From: Alitta virens
Taxonomy: Eukaryota; Annelida; Polychaeta; Phyllodocida; Nereididae
Assembly (NCBI GenBank): GCA_932294295.1
Contig: OW028585.1
Coordinates: forward strand, 30,178,720-30,242,719
Length of the DNA stretch: 64,000 nucleotides
Reading direction: 5' to 3'
Of this stretch, positions 14,001 through 24,482 are shown piece after piece; the stretch's first letter is position 1, and every line of letters begins with the position of its first letter. The translations under genes and the position numbers were made by a program. The notes under the pieces are model-generated. The model was not told where the DNA came from. It ran no database searches and was given only the letters and a program-made list of their open reading frames with translations.

Positions 14001-14537
14001 CATGGGCCTCCGCCAACGCTGATTTTACCACTGAATGAAGTACGTACGAAGGAATGTTCAACACCCTGTACTGGTCAGTAAATTCCAGTTGGCATATTAT
14101 ATATCTGGAAAGAAAAAATAATAATCCCACAAAAAATATTAGGAAATATTCATTTAATATAAAAATCATCATCATTATATATATCAGTGTAAATTGTAAT
14201 GATGATGACTGTAATATAGCTAATTAGATTTAAAATGTAATGTAGAATATACATTATAATGCAGTGTGCAAATAATGAATACAAATGAATGAAAATAACA
14301 TAGCATAGGCCTGTCTAGGCCTAGACTGGCATATGTAGAATAAACTGTGATTTAATTAAAATACCATATTATTTGACTGCTTCTATAATTATTTAAAGAA
14401 ATCTATTTTCATGTGGTACATGTGAGCGATAATGTCATTTAATGAAAACCTTTCACATTTGGATCATAAAACCTAATTTTTCAATAAAATACATCAATGT
14501 CAACGTCAGTAGAGTACCTATGCTTTAGTCGAACCAT
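11003..14537 (-). CDS. POP5: Ribonuclease P/MRP protein subunit POP5, 5 exons
   Basis: Minus-strand exons 14537-14518, 14104-13962, 12727-12590, 11799-11716 and 11055-11003 splice in frame to a 145-residue protein (stop TGA at 11005-11003). It begins MVRLKHRYIICQLEF and runs through LTALPFV, FRTLHVGGTIRSCQKF and KRQAIQTSLLQLLDVT. The order and spacing match POP5, whose conserved core is a starting MVRFKHRYLLCEL, a central ALPF and LHVGGTIRTCQKF. POP5 is a core protein of nuclear RNase P (tRNA 5' maturation) and RNase MRP (rRNA processing). The human protein is 163 residues; this one lacks the acidic tail. Each donor and acceptor is GT-AG. The exon 4 donor is the GTAAAA at 11715-11710, because the GTAAAT 12 bases earlier would break the frame. 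Introns 2 and 4 hold DNA transposons and intron 3 a possible retroelement tail. Found by splice-aware reading; no exon is ORF-sized. Confidence 0.93.
11328..11611. mobile_element. TIR MITE in POP5 intron 4
   Basis: 284-bp element with inverted termini CAGTATAGCGGACCCAAAT. Its interior includes a G-rich/C-rich patch and no coding. A target duplication is not obvious, so the superfamily is open. Confidence 0.75.
11990..12345 (+). mobile_element. possible retroelement 3' end in POP5 intron 3
   Basis: A short open frame (LRDPRDTATLNMNNIHELIN, then LPKLRKYCAIVLDSATRF and stop) is followed by an AT-rich trailer, a CAATAAAC signal and a (CTA)n tail at about 12326-12344. The layout suggests the 3' end of a non-LTR element. 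I do not recognise the protein, so this is a guess from architecture. Confidence 0.35.
13099..13869. mobile_element. TA-flanked palindromic MITE in POP5 intron 2, interrupted by a hAT
   Basis: Ends are CAGTAACCGACACCAAAG and its near-perfect inverse, flanked by TA at 13097-13098 and 13870-13871 (Tc1/mariner-type target). When the inner element 13297-13844 is removed, the two halves pair almost along their whole length (arms of about 85 bp around a short loop at 13185-13230). Confidence 0.88.
13297..13844. mobile_element. nonautonomous hAT-like element
   Basis: 548 bp with inverted ends AGGGATCAGGCTGGA / TCCAACCTGATCCCT and a perfect 8-bp target duplication GCCACAAC (13289-13296 and 13845-13852), the hAT signature. 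Minus-strand open frames inside (for example a segment reading KKMEGNARKKITDFF) may be transposase or captured remnants. No intact transposase is present. Confidence 0.88.
14461..14500. other. POP5 intron 1, 3' portion
   Basis: Part of the 413-bp intron between POP5 exons 1 and 2. AT-rich, no other feature seen. Confidence 0.5.
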
Positions 14538-14635
14538 GATTAACTGTATTGGCATCCAAAAAACATCTTAAATGGGTTGTCGTCACAATTTTAACATTCA
14601 AGCACACCACACAAATCACTAAGTGGGTGTCTTAT

Positions 14636-14687
14636 CAGGCAGGTGGCAGCACAATCTAAAATGTGCAAACAGAGAGGGCAGCACTGG
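14636..14687 (+). promoter_or_regulatory. two CTCF-like motifs upstream of POP5
   Basis: CAGGCAGGTGGCAGCAC and CAGAGAGGGCAGCACTGG, both close to the metazoan CTCF core (CC-x-C-AGRKGGC), lie 100-150 bp upstream of the POP5 start. Binding is inference from motif shape only. Confidence 0.4.
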
Positions 14688-14879
14688 TATCTTACTTGAC
14701 TTTTGTTTTTAGCCCACAGCTAGCAAGAACTCAGCATTTCTCAGGTGTTCAATATTTTAAGGAAGGAGGCTGGAAATTAATTTTCATACCCCAGCTTGCT
14801 TTTTTATTTACCACCAGACTATCATGATGCTTTCCGGAAGTTTTAATAATAATAAAAAAAAAGAGCAAGAAAGTTTAAT

Positions 14880-15475
14880 TGGTGGAATTGGTGTTAAACT
14901 TGATAGCATCAAATGGGAGGAAAGCAGTTGACCAGCTCTGCTGAGGGTCCCGGGTTCGATCCTCGGCCTGGGTACTCTGCATAATAGATGGAGTGTCACA
15001 AGAAGATGACGCCATCTATCTGCATAAGCCTATCCACAGGCTCTGGCTACATCCCAGCTGGATGTTGATCACACGAGGAGGTGCCTTGCACCAGAGACTA
15101 TAGTCTCTGCTTGCACTGGTATCATAGGCGTAGGAGGCACCTTTCTTTGGGGGGGGGGGGGGCAAAGGTCATCTTGCCCGAATTTTAGGGCTTTTATTAG
15201 CACCCCTTTATGCCCGAATTTTAAATTTTTTTGCCCGAATTTTTGGCTTTCCTGGACACTTGGGGGGGCAATTGCCCTCCCCCTGCCCCCCCCCCCACCT
15301 CCTACGTCTATGACTGGTATCTATGCTCAGGCAAATAAATGACCGCACCCATGGGGTAAATGTGTAACATGGTGTGGACCCCAAGCAGCCTATCATCTCA
15401 TCATTATGTCTGCCTCTGGCAGCTGTTCATATGAGCATGAGCTGACTTAGCTTCAGACTCAGTAGCATTGAGACA
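14880..15475 (+). mobile_element. SINE A, near full length, split by a hAT MITE
   Basis: Best copy of family A. The tRNA-like head has a B box in CCCGGGTTCGATCC, followed by a body (CATCCCAGCTGGATGTTGAT, GGTGCCTTGCACC, GACCGCACCCATGGGGTAAA, CTGCCTCTGGCAGCTG) and a tail ending CAGTAGCATTGAGACATTAG. Removing the inserted element and one target copy restores continuity. The head marks it as tRNA-derived and Pol III transcribed. Other copies lie at 1184, 5271, 10147, 24483, 31371, 45800, 52376 and 62590. Confidence 0.85.
15123..15312. mobile_element. hAT-like MITE inserted in SINE A
   Basis: 190 bp with inverted ends CATAGGCGTAGGAGG / CCTCCTACGTCTATG and a perfect 8-bp duplication ACTGGTAT (15115-15122, 15313-15320). 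The interior has G13 and C13 runs and three GCCCGAATTTT repeats. Confidence 0.9.
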
Positions 15476-15479
15476 TTAG

Positions 15480-16440
15480 ACATGTATAAAGCATCGTTGT
15501 ACAAATGTGTATTTCATTATCTAAAAATTGGATACCTATCAGCTGATCTGTTTAAAATATAATAAAAACCACATATTATCATATGATGATGTCACTGCAC
15601 AAATTTTATTCACACCATTCTATAATATTAGTATAGTAAGTAAACCATTCATCATAAGTTAAAAGTGTAACACTTTCTCCACTAACAAAACAGTTGTCGA
15701 GTTACCATTAAAAAGCTGAAGACATAGGTCCTATATTGGTTAATAATGATTGAATCAAATAAGTTTTAAAACTTAAAAAATTCATAAGTGTGGCCTCTCG
15801 ATAGCGGTCTTAAGAACGTAGAGAGGCCTCCCACACATAGAGAAAAATACCTTTTAAATATCTCTTTACTTGTTTATTGGTCTATATATGTTTCAATCAA
15901 TGTTTCTAAATGAAATGTGTGTGTCTCTATGTGTGTAAATAAAAATATATGTCATAGTTTAGTTTTTATGAAATTTGGGATGCATGATAATTAAAAATGG
16001 CATCAGAGCAGGCAATTAAATAATAAACACATGCAGTTCACAATCTGAAACATTAACATTCAGCACAAATTTAACAATGAGTACCCACAATTCATTTTCT
16101 ATAATGCATAAAAATGCATTCATTTGAGTAAATAATTCAACAAACTTTAAACAAATATTCATATAAGAATGACCAATAAAGTCCCAAATACCTGTAGGGT
16201 ATATATATATATGCTCATTAATATCACAAATATCTACAAATACAGAAAATTATTTACAGACTACACAAAATAAATTTTGAAATTTAAGTATGAAAAATCA
16301 AAACCAAATCTAAGGAGTGTCTCACAAATATTGTGAAATAATAATAATCAGGAAATGTAATTGTTCACTATACAGTTACTTAAGTGCTATTATCATTATA
16401 TAAAATAAGATAGATAATTTATTTCAGACTACAAAAATAC
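15480..16440. other. ZNF 3' flank / 3' UTR, otherwise empty
   Basis: AT-rich sequence downstream of the zinc-finger stop. Several minus-strand AATAAA hexamers (near 15605 and 15883) could end its transcript. No other feature seen. Confidence 0.4.
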
Positions 16441-16613
16441 AGCTCATGTATGTTTCACACATATTGTGAAATAAGAATCACGAAGTGGAATTTTCATTAT
16501 GTATCTTCATGTGCTTTTAAAAAATGCATGAATGTGTCACAAATATTATGAAATAAGAATCACGAAATGTTTTCATTTTCCGTGCCGTTTTCATTATGTA
16601 TCTTCATGTGCGC
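16326..16613 (-). repeat. degenerate tandem copies of the ZNF 3' coding end
   Basis: The segment carrying the last histidine codons of the zinc-finger ORF (TTCATTATGTATCTTCATGTGC at 16588-16609 on the plus strand) recurs at 16490-16511. The adjacent block with the bases GAAATAAGAATCACGAA also recurs, with a third weaker copy from 16326. This is a tandem duplication of about 100 bp spanning the coding end and 3' UTR. Confidence 0.75.
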
Positions 16614-18089
16614 ATCCAATGCACTTTTTGATATGCAACCCTTCGCACAGATGCCGCATGTGTAAGGTCTTTCACCAGTGTGTATCCTCATGTGTATAGT
16701 CAGCGGGGTGTGCTGAGAGAATGCTTTACCGCACACATTGCAAGTGTACGGTCTCTCTCCGCTGTGTGTTCGAATGTGCGTGGTAAGATTATCCGACCGG
16801 GCAAATCCTTTGCCACAGTAATCGCAAACGAAAGGTTTCTCTCCGCTGTGTATCCTAATATGGGACGTCAAACTTCCCTTGTCCTTGAACCCTTTTCCAC
16901 ATATATGACAAATGAACGGCCTAGTTTCGCTGTGAAGTCTCTTGTGTTTACTTAAATTAGATTTACTGGGAAAACGCTTGAAGCAGATGTCGCAAACGAA
17001 AGGTCTCTCCCTTTTGTGGACCTCTTTTATATGTTGCACCAGACTACCTTTTATGCGGAAAGCTTTTCCACAGACATCACAAACATAAGGTCTCTCGTCG
17101 CTGTGTAATTTTGAGTGTAAGTACAAGGAACTTTGCCTCGCAAAAGCCGCTCCACAAACACTGCAAATGAATGATTTCTCCGCATTGTGCACAGGCTCGT
17201 GTAGCGTCAGACTAGCTTTTCTCGTGAAACCTTTTCCGCAAACGTGACAGGTGTACGGTCTCTCGTTAGTGTGAATTCTAATGTGCAGCTTCAGAGATTC
17301 TTCCGTTTTGAATGCCTTTTGGCACATGTCACATGCATGCAGTTTGCGATCATCATGTCTTTTAAAGTGTCGGTTCAATAACAATTTCGTTCTAAATCCT
17401 TTGTTGCATTCGTCACATCTGAAAGGTTTGTCTTGACTGTGTGCTACTGTCATGTGGCTTGCAAAGCTAGTACCAGAAGTAAAGTTTGCATCACATATAT
17501 TGCAAGTAAAAGTAGGTTTTGACTTAGTTTGGGGTTTCTTCAGAGTATCATTGCATTCCGAATTAGGGTTTCCATCTTCACTGACAATGCAGGAGTTTGA
17601 ATCACTTTCATCATGTTTCTCAGAGTGTCCTTGCAAATGTGTCTTCGAGTGTTCTTGCAAGTCAGCATGTGTTCGAAACTTACTTTCGCACTGATCACAC
17701 TTAAATGGACGAGCGTTACTATGTTCCGCCATGTGCAGCGTGAGGTGAGTTTTAGAATTAAACCCTTTGCTGCAGAGTTTGCAAGTATACGCGGGAGAAT
17801 GGTCCATGTTGTGGATTTTTTTATGCGCAACGAGAATCTGCGATAAGGGGAATCCCACACCACAAACATCGCAGGTGTACGGTTTAATTTGACCCAATAG
17901 TCTGGATCCCCCTTTATTTAATTTATCCAGAGTCTGTGTTCTGGTGGCGTTGAACAGTCCAGGCGGACCGCTTTTATATCTGCTGTTACACAGTTGCTTC
18001 CCAATGAAAGGGGAACCTTCGGGTCTCTCTTCACATAGAATTTCACAGTCAGATCCTGAGTCTTTAGTAGTCAATGTGTTCTTTTCCAT
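16560..18089 (-). CDS. C2H2 zinc-finger protein, 14 fingers
   Basis: Single-exon ORF of 509 residues starting at ATG 18089-18087. An in-frame TGA lies 19 bases upstream, so this is the first possible ATG. A short N-terminus (SDCEILCEERPEGS) without a recognisable KRAB, SCAN, ZAD or BTB domain is followed by 14 C2H2 fingers. Nine or ten at the C-terminal end are joined by classic H-x-GEKP/ERP linkers (for example IHSGEKPF, THSGERPY). Fingers 3-4 are separated by an acidic, serine-rich insert of about 35 residues. The last finger has cysteine where the conserved phenylalanine normally sits (KGCISKSAL) and may be structurally weak. A sequence-specific DNA-binding nuclear regulator is expected. 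The family is large and lineage-specific, so no orthologue is named. Lack of introns could mean a retrogene or a single-exon ZNF. Confidence 0.93.
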   Translation of the reverse strand: MEKNTLTTKDSGSDCEILCEERPEGSPFIGKQLCNSRYKSGPPGLFNATRTQTLDKLNKGGSRLLGQIKPYTCDVCGVGFPLSQILVAHKKIHNMDHSPAYTCKLCSKGFNSKTHLTLHMAEHSNARPFKCDQCESKFRTHADLQEHSKTHLQGHSEKHDESDSNSCIVSEDGNPNSECNDTLKKPQTKSKPTFTCNICDANFTSGTSFASHMTVAHSQDKPFRCDECNKGFRTKLLLNRHFKRHDDRKLHACDMCQKAFKTEESLKLHIRIHTNERPYTCHVCGKGFTRKASLTLHEPVHNAEKSFICSVCGAAFARQSSLYLHSKLHSDERPYVCDVCGKAFRIKGSLVQHIKEVHKRERPFVCDICFKRFPSKSNLSKHKRLHSETRPFICHICGKGFKDKGSLTSHIRIHSGEKPFVCDYCGKGFARSDNLTTHIRTHSGERPYTCNVCGKAFSQHTPLTIHMRIHTGERPYTCGICAKGCISKSALDAHMKIHNENGTENENIS

Positions 18090-18327
18090 TTCAGACTCCA
18101 CAGTTCACAACTCAGAACTTGCTTGTTTTACACACCTGTCAAACAGACTCCAACAATGCTATTTGAAGCACCTACATAGGCTACAAAACATTTACACAAG
18201 AAGCCTCAGATCATGGCGCACTATCGTAGCCGCTGGCAGTGCAAATTAAAGCAAAACAGAGTTCTAAACAGTAGATTTTCCAATATCCTTATGATGATGA
18301 TGCAGACTTAATAGTATCGTCATAGTT

Positions 18328-18410
18328 CAGCAGGTGGCGATTTTGCAAAGTTTGCGTTATAATCACCAGAGGGCTTTCGCGTAATTTCAAGTGGCGCCTC
18401 CTGGAGAGCG
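18328..18410 (+). promoter_or_regulatory. CTCF-like motif cluster upstream of ZNF
   Basis: CAGCAGGTGGCGA (18328-18340), CCAGAGGGC (18366-18374) and AAGTGGCGCCTCC (about 18389) sit 240-320 bp upstream of the ZNF start. They fit the CTCF core loosely to well. Function is inferred only from motif form and position. Confidence 0.35.
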
Positions 18411-18419
18411 TAATATTTT

Positions 18420-21180
18420 CTTGAAGGAAAGTACTTAAAATTGTGATTTTAGGCTGGTTACCAGTTTTTAAATATTAAACATGCAGGATCCAACGACTCC
18501 CAATTGATTGCTGCAAAAACCAATGAACTAAAATTGATATAAAAAAGAAAAACCTCTCACATATATTATAAATAATACATAGTAACTTAATATGATTAAT
18601 ATAGATTTAATGCTCCCGCAGTACATAAGATATTGGAAATTTGTTTTCACCCCAACAGATACCAAGAAAAATAGACCATCACACTGTATCAATTCCATTC
18701 TTTATTTGATTCGTCAGAGCGTTGGTAATTTTCTGGTGTTCTGGCCAAAATTTGTAATAACTTTAGTGGACCTGAAGTCAAACTAATGCCGAAGATTTAT
18801 TGCCCATTGTCACTTTTACAGGCCTGACTTACAGTCTCTTGCAATTCCATACACATCCATAAATACTCAAAGTATAAATATTACAATTTACAACAATATC
18901 ACGGGGATGCTTTTATGTTGTTAATATTTTCAAAGCTACTCTAAGCAATACAATATTATTCCCATGCCTTACAATATATCAGAATTTATTTATTGTGTGG
19001 AGAAAAGGTCCAGCGACTATAATCCTTATGCATGAGTGATCGAATACCTGATACAGCACATTTTTTAGGCCTGCTTTATTATTGTTTTTATTTTCCACTT
19101 AAAAAAATTTCCCTCTGGAATATTTTCTGCGGACGTTCATGCAACCCACCCTTTATAATTTAAAGATCCATTTTAAAAAGAAAGGAAAAGAAGTGTATGT
19201 AGTGGCAATTAAGCTGAAGAAACTAATTTGGTCATGGGAAATTTGGAATTGCTTTCAAAATAAGTAATTAAATAAATGATCGAATCAATCTTTTCAGGGA
19301 TGGCCCATATTGTTAGTATTTCTATTCTTGCTTTGCATCTTATATATTTCATTTCAAAACAAAAATTTCAAGATATTTTGAATATGAATATCTGCATGTC
19401 ACCATACTATACCACATTTTCAATTAGGGTGTTAATTGTATACACTGCTGCATAGGAATAGGCTAATATTAGGCTTATATATGTACAACATTAATAGTGT
19501 ATGGATGACATGGGTGCAAATTCTAGAGGGAGGGGTATTACTTATGAATAAAATTAATTTTTAGGGGGGGGGGGGGCTGGATCTCCATCACCCTCTGGAT
19601 CTCCATCACCTCTCCCCCCCCCTAAAAATTAATTTTATTCATAAGTAATACAATTTTTACACAATTTTGTGGCTATGGGAGGTTTCAAAATTGCAAATCT
19701 GCACCACTGATGGATGATCGCCTAGTGACTTTACCCCTAACAGTATATATAACCTATATAATTTTTTTTATTTGGTATCAGAATCTCAATCAATAACATA
19801 TCCTATAATTAGCAGAACTCATAGAGATAGAGATACTTCCTAAGATTGGTTTTACAAATAATCTTCTGAGCCTCGTAAAGATTGCCAGTGACATCACTGA
19901 TGTTTGTGTACATTTAAGCTGTGGCCAGATCACTGATCTTCACATCCTTGAAAATGCTTAAATAACGTAACTATAACAGCGGGGGTTTTTGCAAGTGGTC
20001 GATTTGCAGACAGTTGTGGGTAGCTAGGCAAGAGTAGCGAGGATCCATGGAAAAGTACATTTTATAGCACGTTCGGCAACAAAGAAAGATATTTTTAAAA
20101 TTTATATGAACTATACTAATTGATTGTAATATTTTGACATGATACCTTGTCAGTGTTACCTGCAACCTTGGATGAACTAGAGAAGGATTGGACACCTCTA
20201 AACTTCAAAGGTTCACACTGCGTTTCGCTACCGTCCTAATGACCAATTGATGATGCTGTAATATGAGTCAGTTTTACAACTCCCCCTCACTGATTCCAAT
20301 GGGAAATAATGGAAAGGGGCGCTAAATAGGTGTTTATATTGGCTGACATGCAAATCTTTCCTCTGCACACAGTATAAACTTGAAATTTTTTTCAAACTTA
20401 TATTTTATGTCTGTAGGCAACTAAATTTTGGGAAATAAAAAAGGCAGGTTTTTATCAAAATGTAAAGTCACCTGTGAGCATATCTGCCGAAAATTAGGCA
20501 TCTTTGAAGGTCTGTATCTCCGTTCGACTACTGACGACGATTAAGGCATAATAACCAACATGTGGTCAAGGTTTTCAACTTTTTTTAATGGATATGTTCT
20601 GATCGTTGGCTCTCTACGGCTTCTTGAGCAAAATATTAGTTCCAATCTGGCTAAATTTAGTCCATATATAACTTTCTTAATATTAGGGGTAAAAATTTGG
20701 TGAAAACACTAACTGATTGTGATGCCAAGGACATACAACAAGATAAAAAACGTTGACTCTGGAGTTTAGGAAGTTAATTACTGCTGATGCAGGGCATCAC
20801 TGATGAGGAGTATGCTCACTGAAGCGCAGTGTGGAAGCAGTAGGGGTCCTTGGGCCAGCTCTGGGCGAATTTCTTAATTCACCTAATAATGAATATTGTT
20901 TTATTACTTTCGAAGTGTCCACTCTCTTCTATAGTTCGCTGCAACTAACACCCCCCCCCCCTTTTTTTTTAGTCTGTACAAAATAGATCAATTCATTAAA
21001 AAAACATTTTGCATGTCTGGACTACCATTCTGATACAGGTCTCTTTTTAAAAGAGATTTAAAGTCTACACTCAATGCACATTTTATCTCTGTGCGTAATT
21101 ATTCCAATGTCAACTAACTGCTCATTCCTTACATAACGAGCCGTTTTGGCTATTTCCCCAGAGTCCAGTGAATGGACAGC
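18420..21180. other. intergenic, ZNF to beta-catenin (divergent pair)
   Basis: No exon-like coding sequence seen on either strand. It contains the 37-bp perfect inverted repeat at 19536-19650. It also contains a segment with CATCACTGATGAGGAGTATG (about 20795), the sort of sequence found in some retroelement 3' ends, which I cannot assign, and a C10/T9 run near 20950. Confidence 0.5.
19536..19650. repeat. 37-bp perfect inverted repeat with G/C runs
   Basis: Arms 19536-19572 and 19614-19650 are perfectly complementary, each ending in a run of nine G or C. The 41-base loop holds a tandem duplication of CTGGATCTCCATCACC. The arms are undiverged, so the event or gene conversion is recent. Possibly a foldback MITE core. 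Confidence 0.9.
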
Positions 21181-21185
21181 TAATC

Positions 21186-21213
21186 TTTAATTGGCAAAGG
21201 CTTCTGATTGGTC
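21186..21213. promoter_or_regulatory. paired CCAAT boxes upstream of beta-catenin exon 1
   Basis: Two ATTGG sites (TTAATTGGCAAAG, TGATTGGTCAACC) 15 bases apart, about 300 bp before the inferred first exon. This fits NF-Y-type promoter elements. Inference. Confidence 0.35.
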
Positions 21214-21479
21214 AACCTGACTGCAAACAAAATTTAAACCCCAAGCATCAGCGCGGAACGACGGACTCTTTGCAGGACATGAACACAGTATGGACTCTGG
21301 GTGATGAGGTTCACTACATTAATTTACATCAATTTGTAATTAATAAATGTAATATGAAAAATTATAAAACTGTCGATTCCAATTGCAAATATAAACTTAT
21401 AAATGACATATGTTGAAAAGAATGTTATGAGTGTGAAATGAAAGAATTTAAAATTACCAGACACAGGGACTATTTTCTG

Positions 21480-21644
21480 CACGGCGCATGTGTGCTAGCA
21501 GGTGCCCGTTATTCGGCACAAAACGCCATCTTGTTCCCGGGGAGTGTTTCGAGTGCTGAGTGCTTCATTTTAGATTGAGATTTTAGTGAAATAACGTCAA
21601 AGAAGGGGAAGCACATTCAATGAAACCAAGGTCTTATGACCTAG
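21480..21644 (+). other. probable beta-catenin exon 1 (5' UTR, contains an in-phase ATG)
   Basis: GC-richer island ending in a good donor (CTAG|GTATGT). After an in-frame TGA at 21587, the ATG at 21620 opens MKPRSYDL and leaves one base at the donor. Spliced to 31602 it would be a short upstream ORF that ends at TAG. Spliced straight to 33046 it would be an in-frame alternative N-terminus. Exon start is approximate; transcript data are needed. Confidence 0.5.
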
Positions 21645-24482
21645 GTATGTATTGCTTCTATTATTATTGCCGTAGCTAGCGCAAAAATAGTGGAATTAGT
21701 TCGTTTTTTTCGGAGACCCTGAAATCAGGTCATGGTGAGTGCTCTGGCATTGTATCCTGCTAACTCGTGAATTCCCCATTGATAAGAGAATTTATCATTT
21801 TGAGCTTCTTTTAAACAACAATGACCTTGCTTATATGTTTCATAACATCTGGACTGAGTTTGTGTACAGTTTTTACCGCTCTGAGAGGTAAATTTTGCTG
21901 GTTATCCGGGTCTTTTAGTGGAAGCATTTTGAGGGAATTCTAGGGTCTATTGTCATTGTGAATTCGATGGAATGTGGAAAACGGGGATAAAATCTGTGCC
22001 GTTTTTACGTGCCCCAAAAAAAGGGATTGATAATGTTGCACCACGTGTGCTTAAAAAATTGCCATTTCAAATGACCAGTACTGGTTAATGGAGCATGAAT
22101 GTAATACTGTATTCAAATTTGTGAAGTGGTAGTGTATTGCACTTCGTATTTACAGTGTGAAAATGCCTATGAAAGCCAATGGCCTAAAACAAAATTTAAT
22201 GAAAACATTCCTCAAAGCACATAATTGTAGTATAATGAAATTTAAAATGATTGTACGGTGTATTAGTTTTCCATTTGTTTGTTCAATGACAGTTAGCCTA
22301 AATACTTTTGAATTTAGTGTTATGGTATAGTGTACTGTATTAAATAATAATTTTAGCCCAGTATTATGTTAATGTTAGGGGGAGTTAAGATTATATTTGC
22401 TGAAAAATCTTCAAAACATTATGAGTGACTCCAATGAGACAATACAACGATTGCATGAATCAGAGATATTGTTTTCAAATTCTTTAACATTAATACTACA
22501 ATTCATATAGCTTGCTTAATCATATAATCCATTAATTACCTGTTGGTTTTATGTAACAAGTGCAATTAACAGGTGTTTGGGTGTCAGGCAGGTGGGTCGA
22601 GTGTCAGAGCAAAGAAGTGTATTCTTGGGCAGTTCGTTAAGTCACACTTGATGGTGGCCGGACTGACAGCTTGTCGAAAGTTTAACTGTAGTTGGTTGAG
22701 CAGTTTGACCATTTGTTGGTGTCATATGGTACGGGTCAAGACTTACCAACCTGTAGGATGAACTTTTTCAGGGTGTGATTTTATTGTTTATGATCTATCA
22801 CGATGGGTGCATTTTATTGACGTATGTATACAAATAATATTTATGCTGACTGTTATTTGAATTAGTTTAAATATTGTGTTATATATGACTGGATGTTCGA
22901 CAAATAATTTAAGTGAAATGTTGCAATTTAATATGGGTTAAATATTTAGGTTGCATCATTGAAAATTGACTCACTGATGAGGATTATGATGAATTTGGTT
23001 TCAATGATATTCAGTCTTTTAATGCATTGTTTTCTAGCCAAGGAATTAGTCAGTGATAGTGAGAGATGTTTTACCTTTTGGTAGTTTAGAGTATAGGGAT
23101 ATTATGTTAAACATTATCCCAAAATTCTAACTATATAATATAAGGATGTATATTTTGCGGTCACTCCAGTGCCTTTTATTTCCTTATGCATTGGTGGCTA
23201 ATGTTATTTGTTCTGGCTGTCAAATTGTAAATGTCTTATTTGCTGTAGAATTGCATGATGAACTCGTACAGCAACGTATAATAATTGATAAATGTATCAT
23301 AGACTTGTAAATATTTCTGAGTCTTAACAGTGTTGAAGTATGAGAAGCCTTAAATTCTGCGAGCGGGGATAATATTATTGTCATTATAGCAGCAGCTGCA
23401 GTAGTTATTTCTGCAGGGCTTTAATGATGTGCCATGCACAGAGGTCTTCTGCTGATGTTGAAGCTGCTGCTGCAGCAGGGCATCGGATGTGTCCCCTTCA
23501 TCTTTTGGCAGCGCGCCAAGAAGCAGGCTCTAATATTGATTCTGTGGCAATCACAGACTTTGCAGGGGGGGAAAGGGGGGGTTGGATACCTTTGAAGGTG
23601 AATATTGCATTTGTAGGGGGAGGGGGGGGGGGGTTGTACAAAGGCTTACAGAGAGAGTTCTAGAGGGGGTTGGGGTCAGCTATATTGTTGTTGATATTAT
23701 ACAGACTCATATTATGTTTATATTGCTCTTCAGATTCATAACTAGGGTTCGTGGTGTATTGTTTTTCGCACTAGGTGAAGTTGGTGTGCACACTCTTATC
23801 GTCCTGTATTATGTTTTGCCGTATTTGCTTGAATTATCTAATAATCCAACATTGTGAAATTACGTTGATAATCTCGAGGTTCCTAGTACTAAATAATTTA
23901 TTAATTTTAATGTATACATGCCGCATGTGATGCATAATGATTGGAAGCAATTTGGGCTCATGAAGGGTGTTCGAAGGTTAGGTTTTCATCTGAAATGCAT
24001 CTGTACTGATGGCTAACTAGGATCTGTAGACTTAAAAGGTATCAATTGCTAGCCAGTTTCTCTTACAGTACTGTGGTGTTCAGTGTAAGAAAGTCAGTTG
24101 GTTAATAATAATCTTTGTAAAAACTACTATGCAGGGGGTTTCAACTCTGAATCTGTCCGCCATGAAGCTTCAGGAAATCTTGGTTGCTGTTTTCAAGAAA
24201 CTTGACTAATGATTTGTGGTCAGGTGCCTGTTAGAAACGTTAGGTAGTAATATGTCCGTTTTTGAAGTTACATGATCAAATGAGCAAAAAATATTTTCCA
24301 ACAGTTGTCAAGACATTTTTTTCTCACTTTTTTTGCCAATGTAATGCTAATTGTCATGTGTGTGATAACCAGGAGATATACTACACCTGTTTTACTCCGA
24401 ACTTGTCCTGAGACCATGTTCACTAATTGCTGCTTTGCAGCATACTGAAGTATGTAAAGTGGGGATTTTGACATAATTAGTA

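Noticed and set aside
18089..18101. Extended ZNF N-terminus starting at GTG 18101
   Set aside because: The first codon is GTG, preceded at two codons by an in-frame TGA; eukaryotic initiation at ATG 18089 is the conservative choice.
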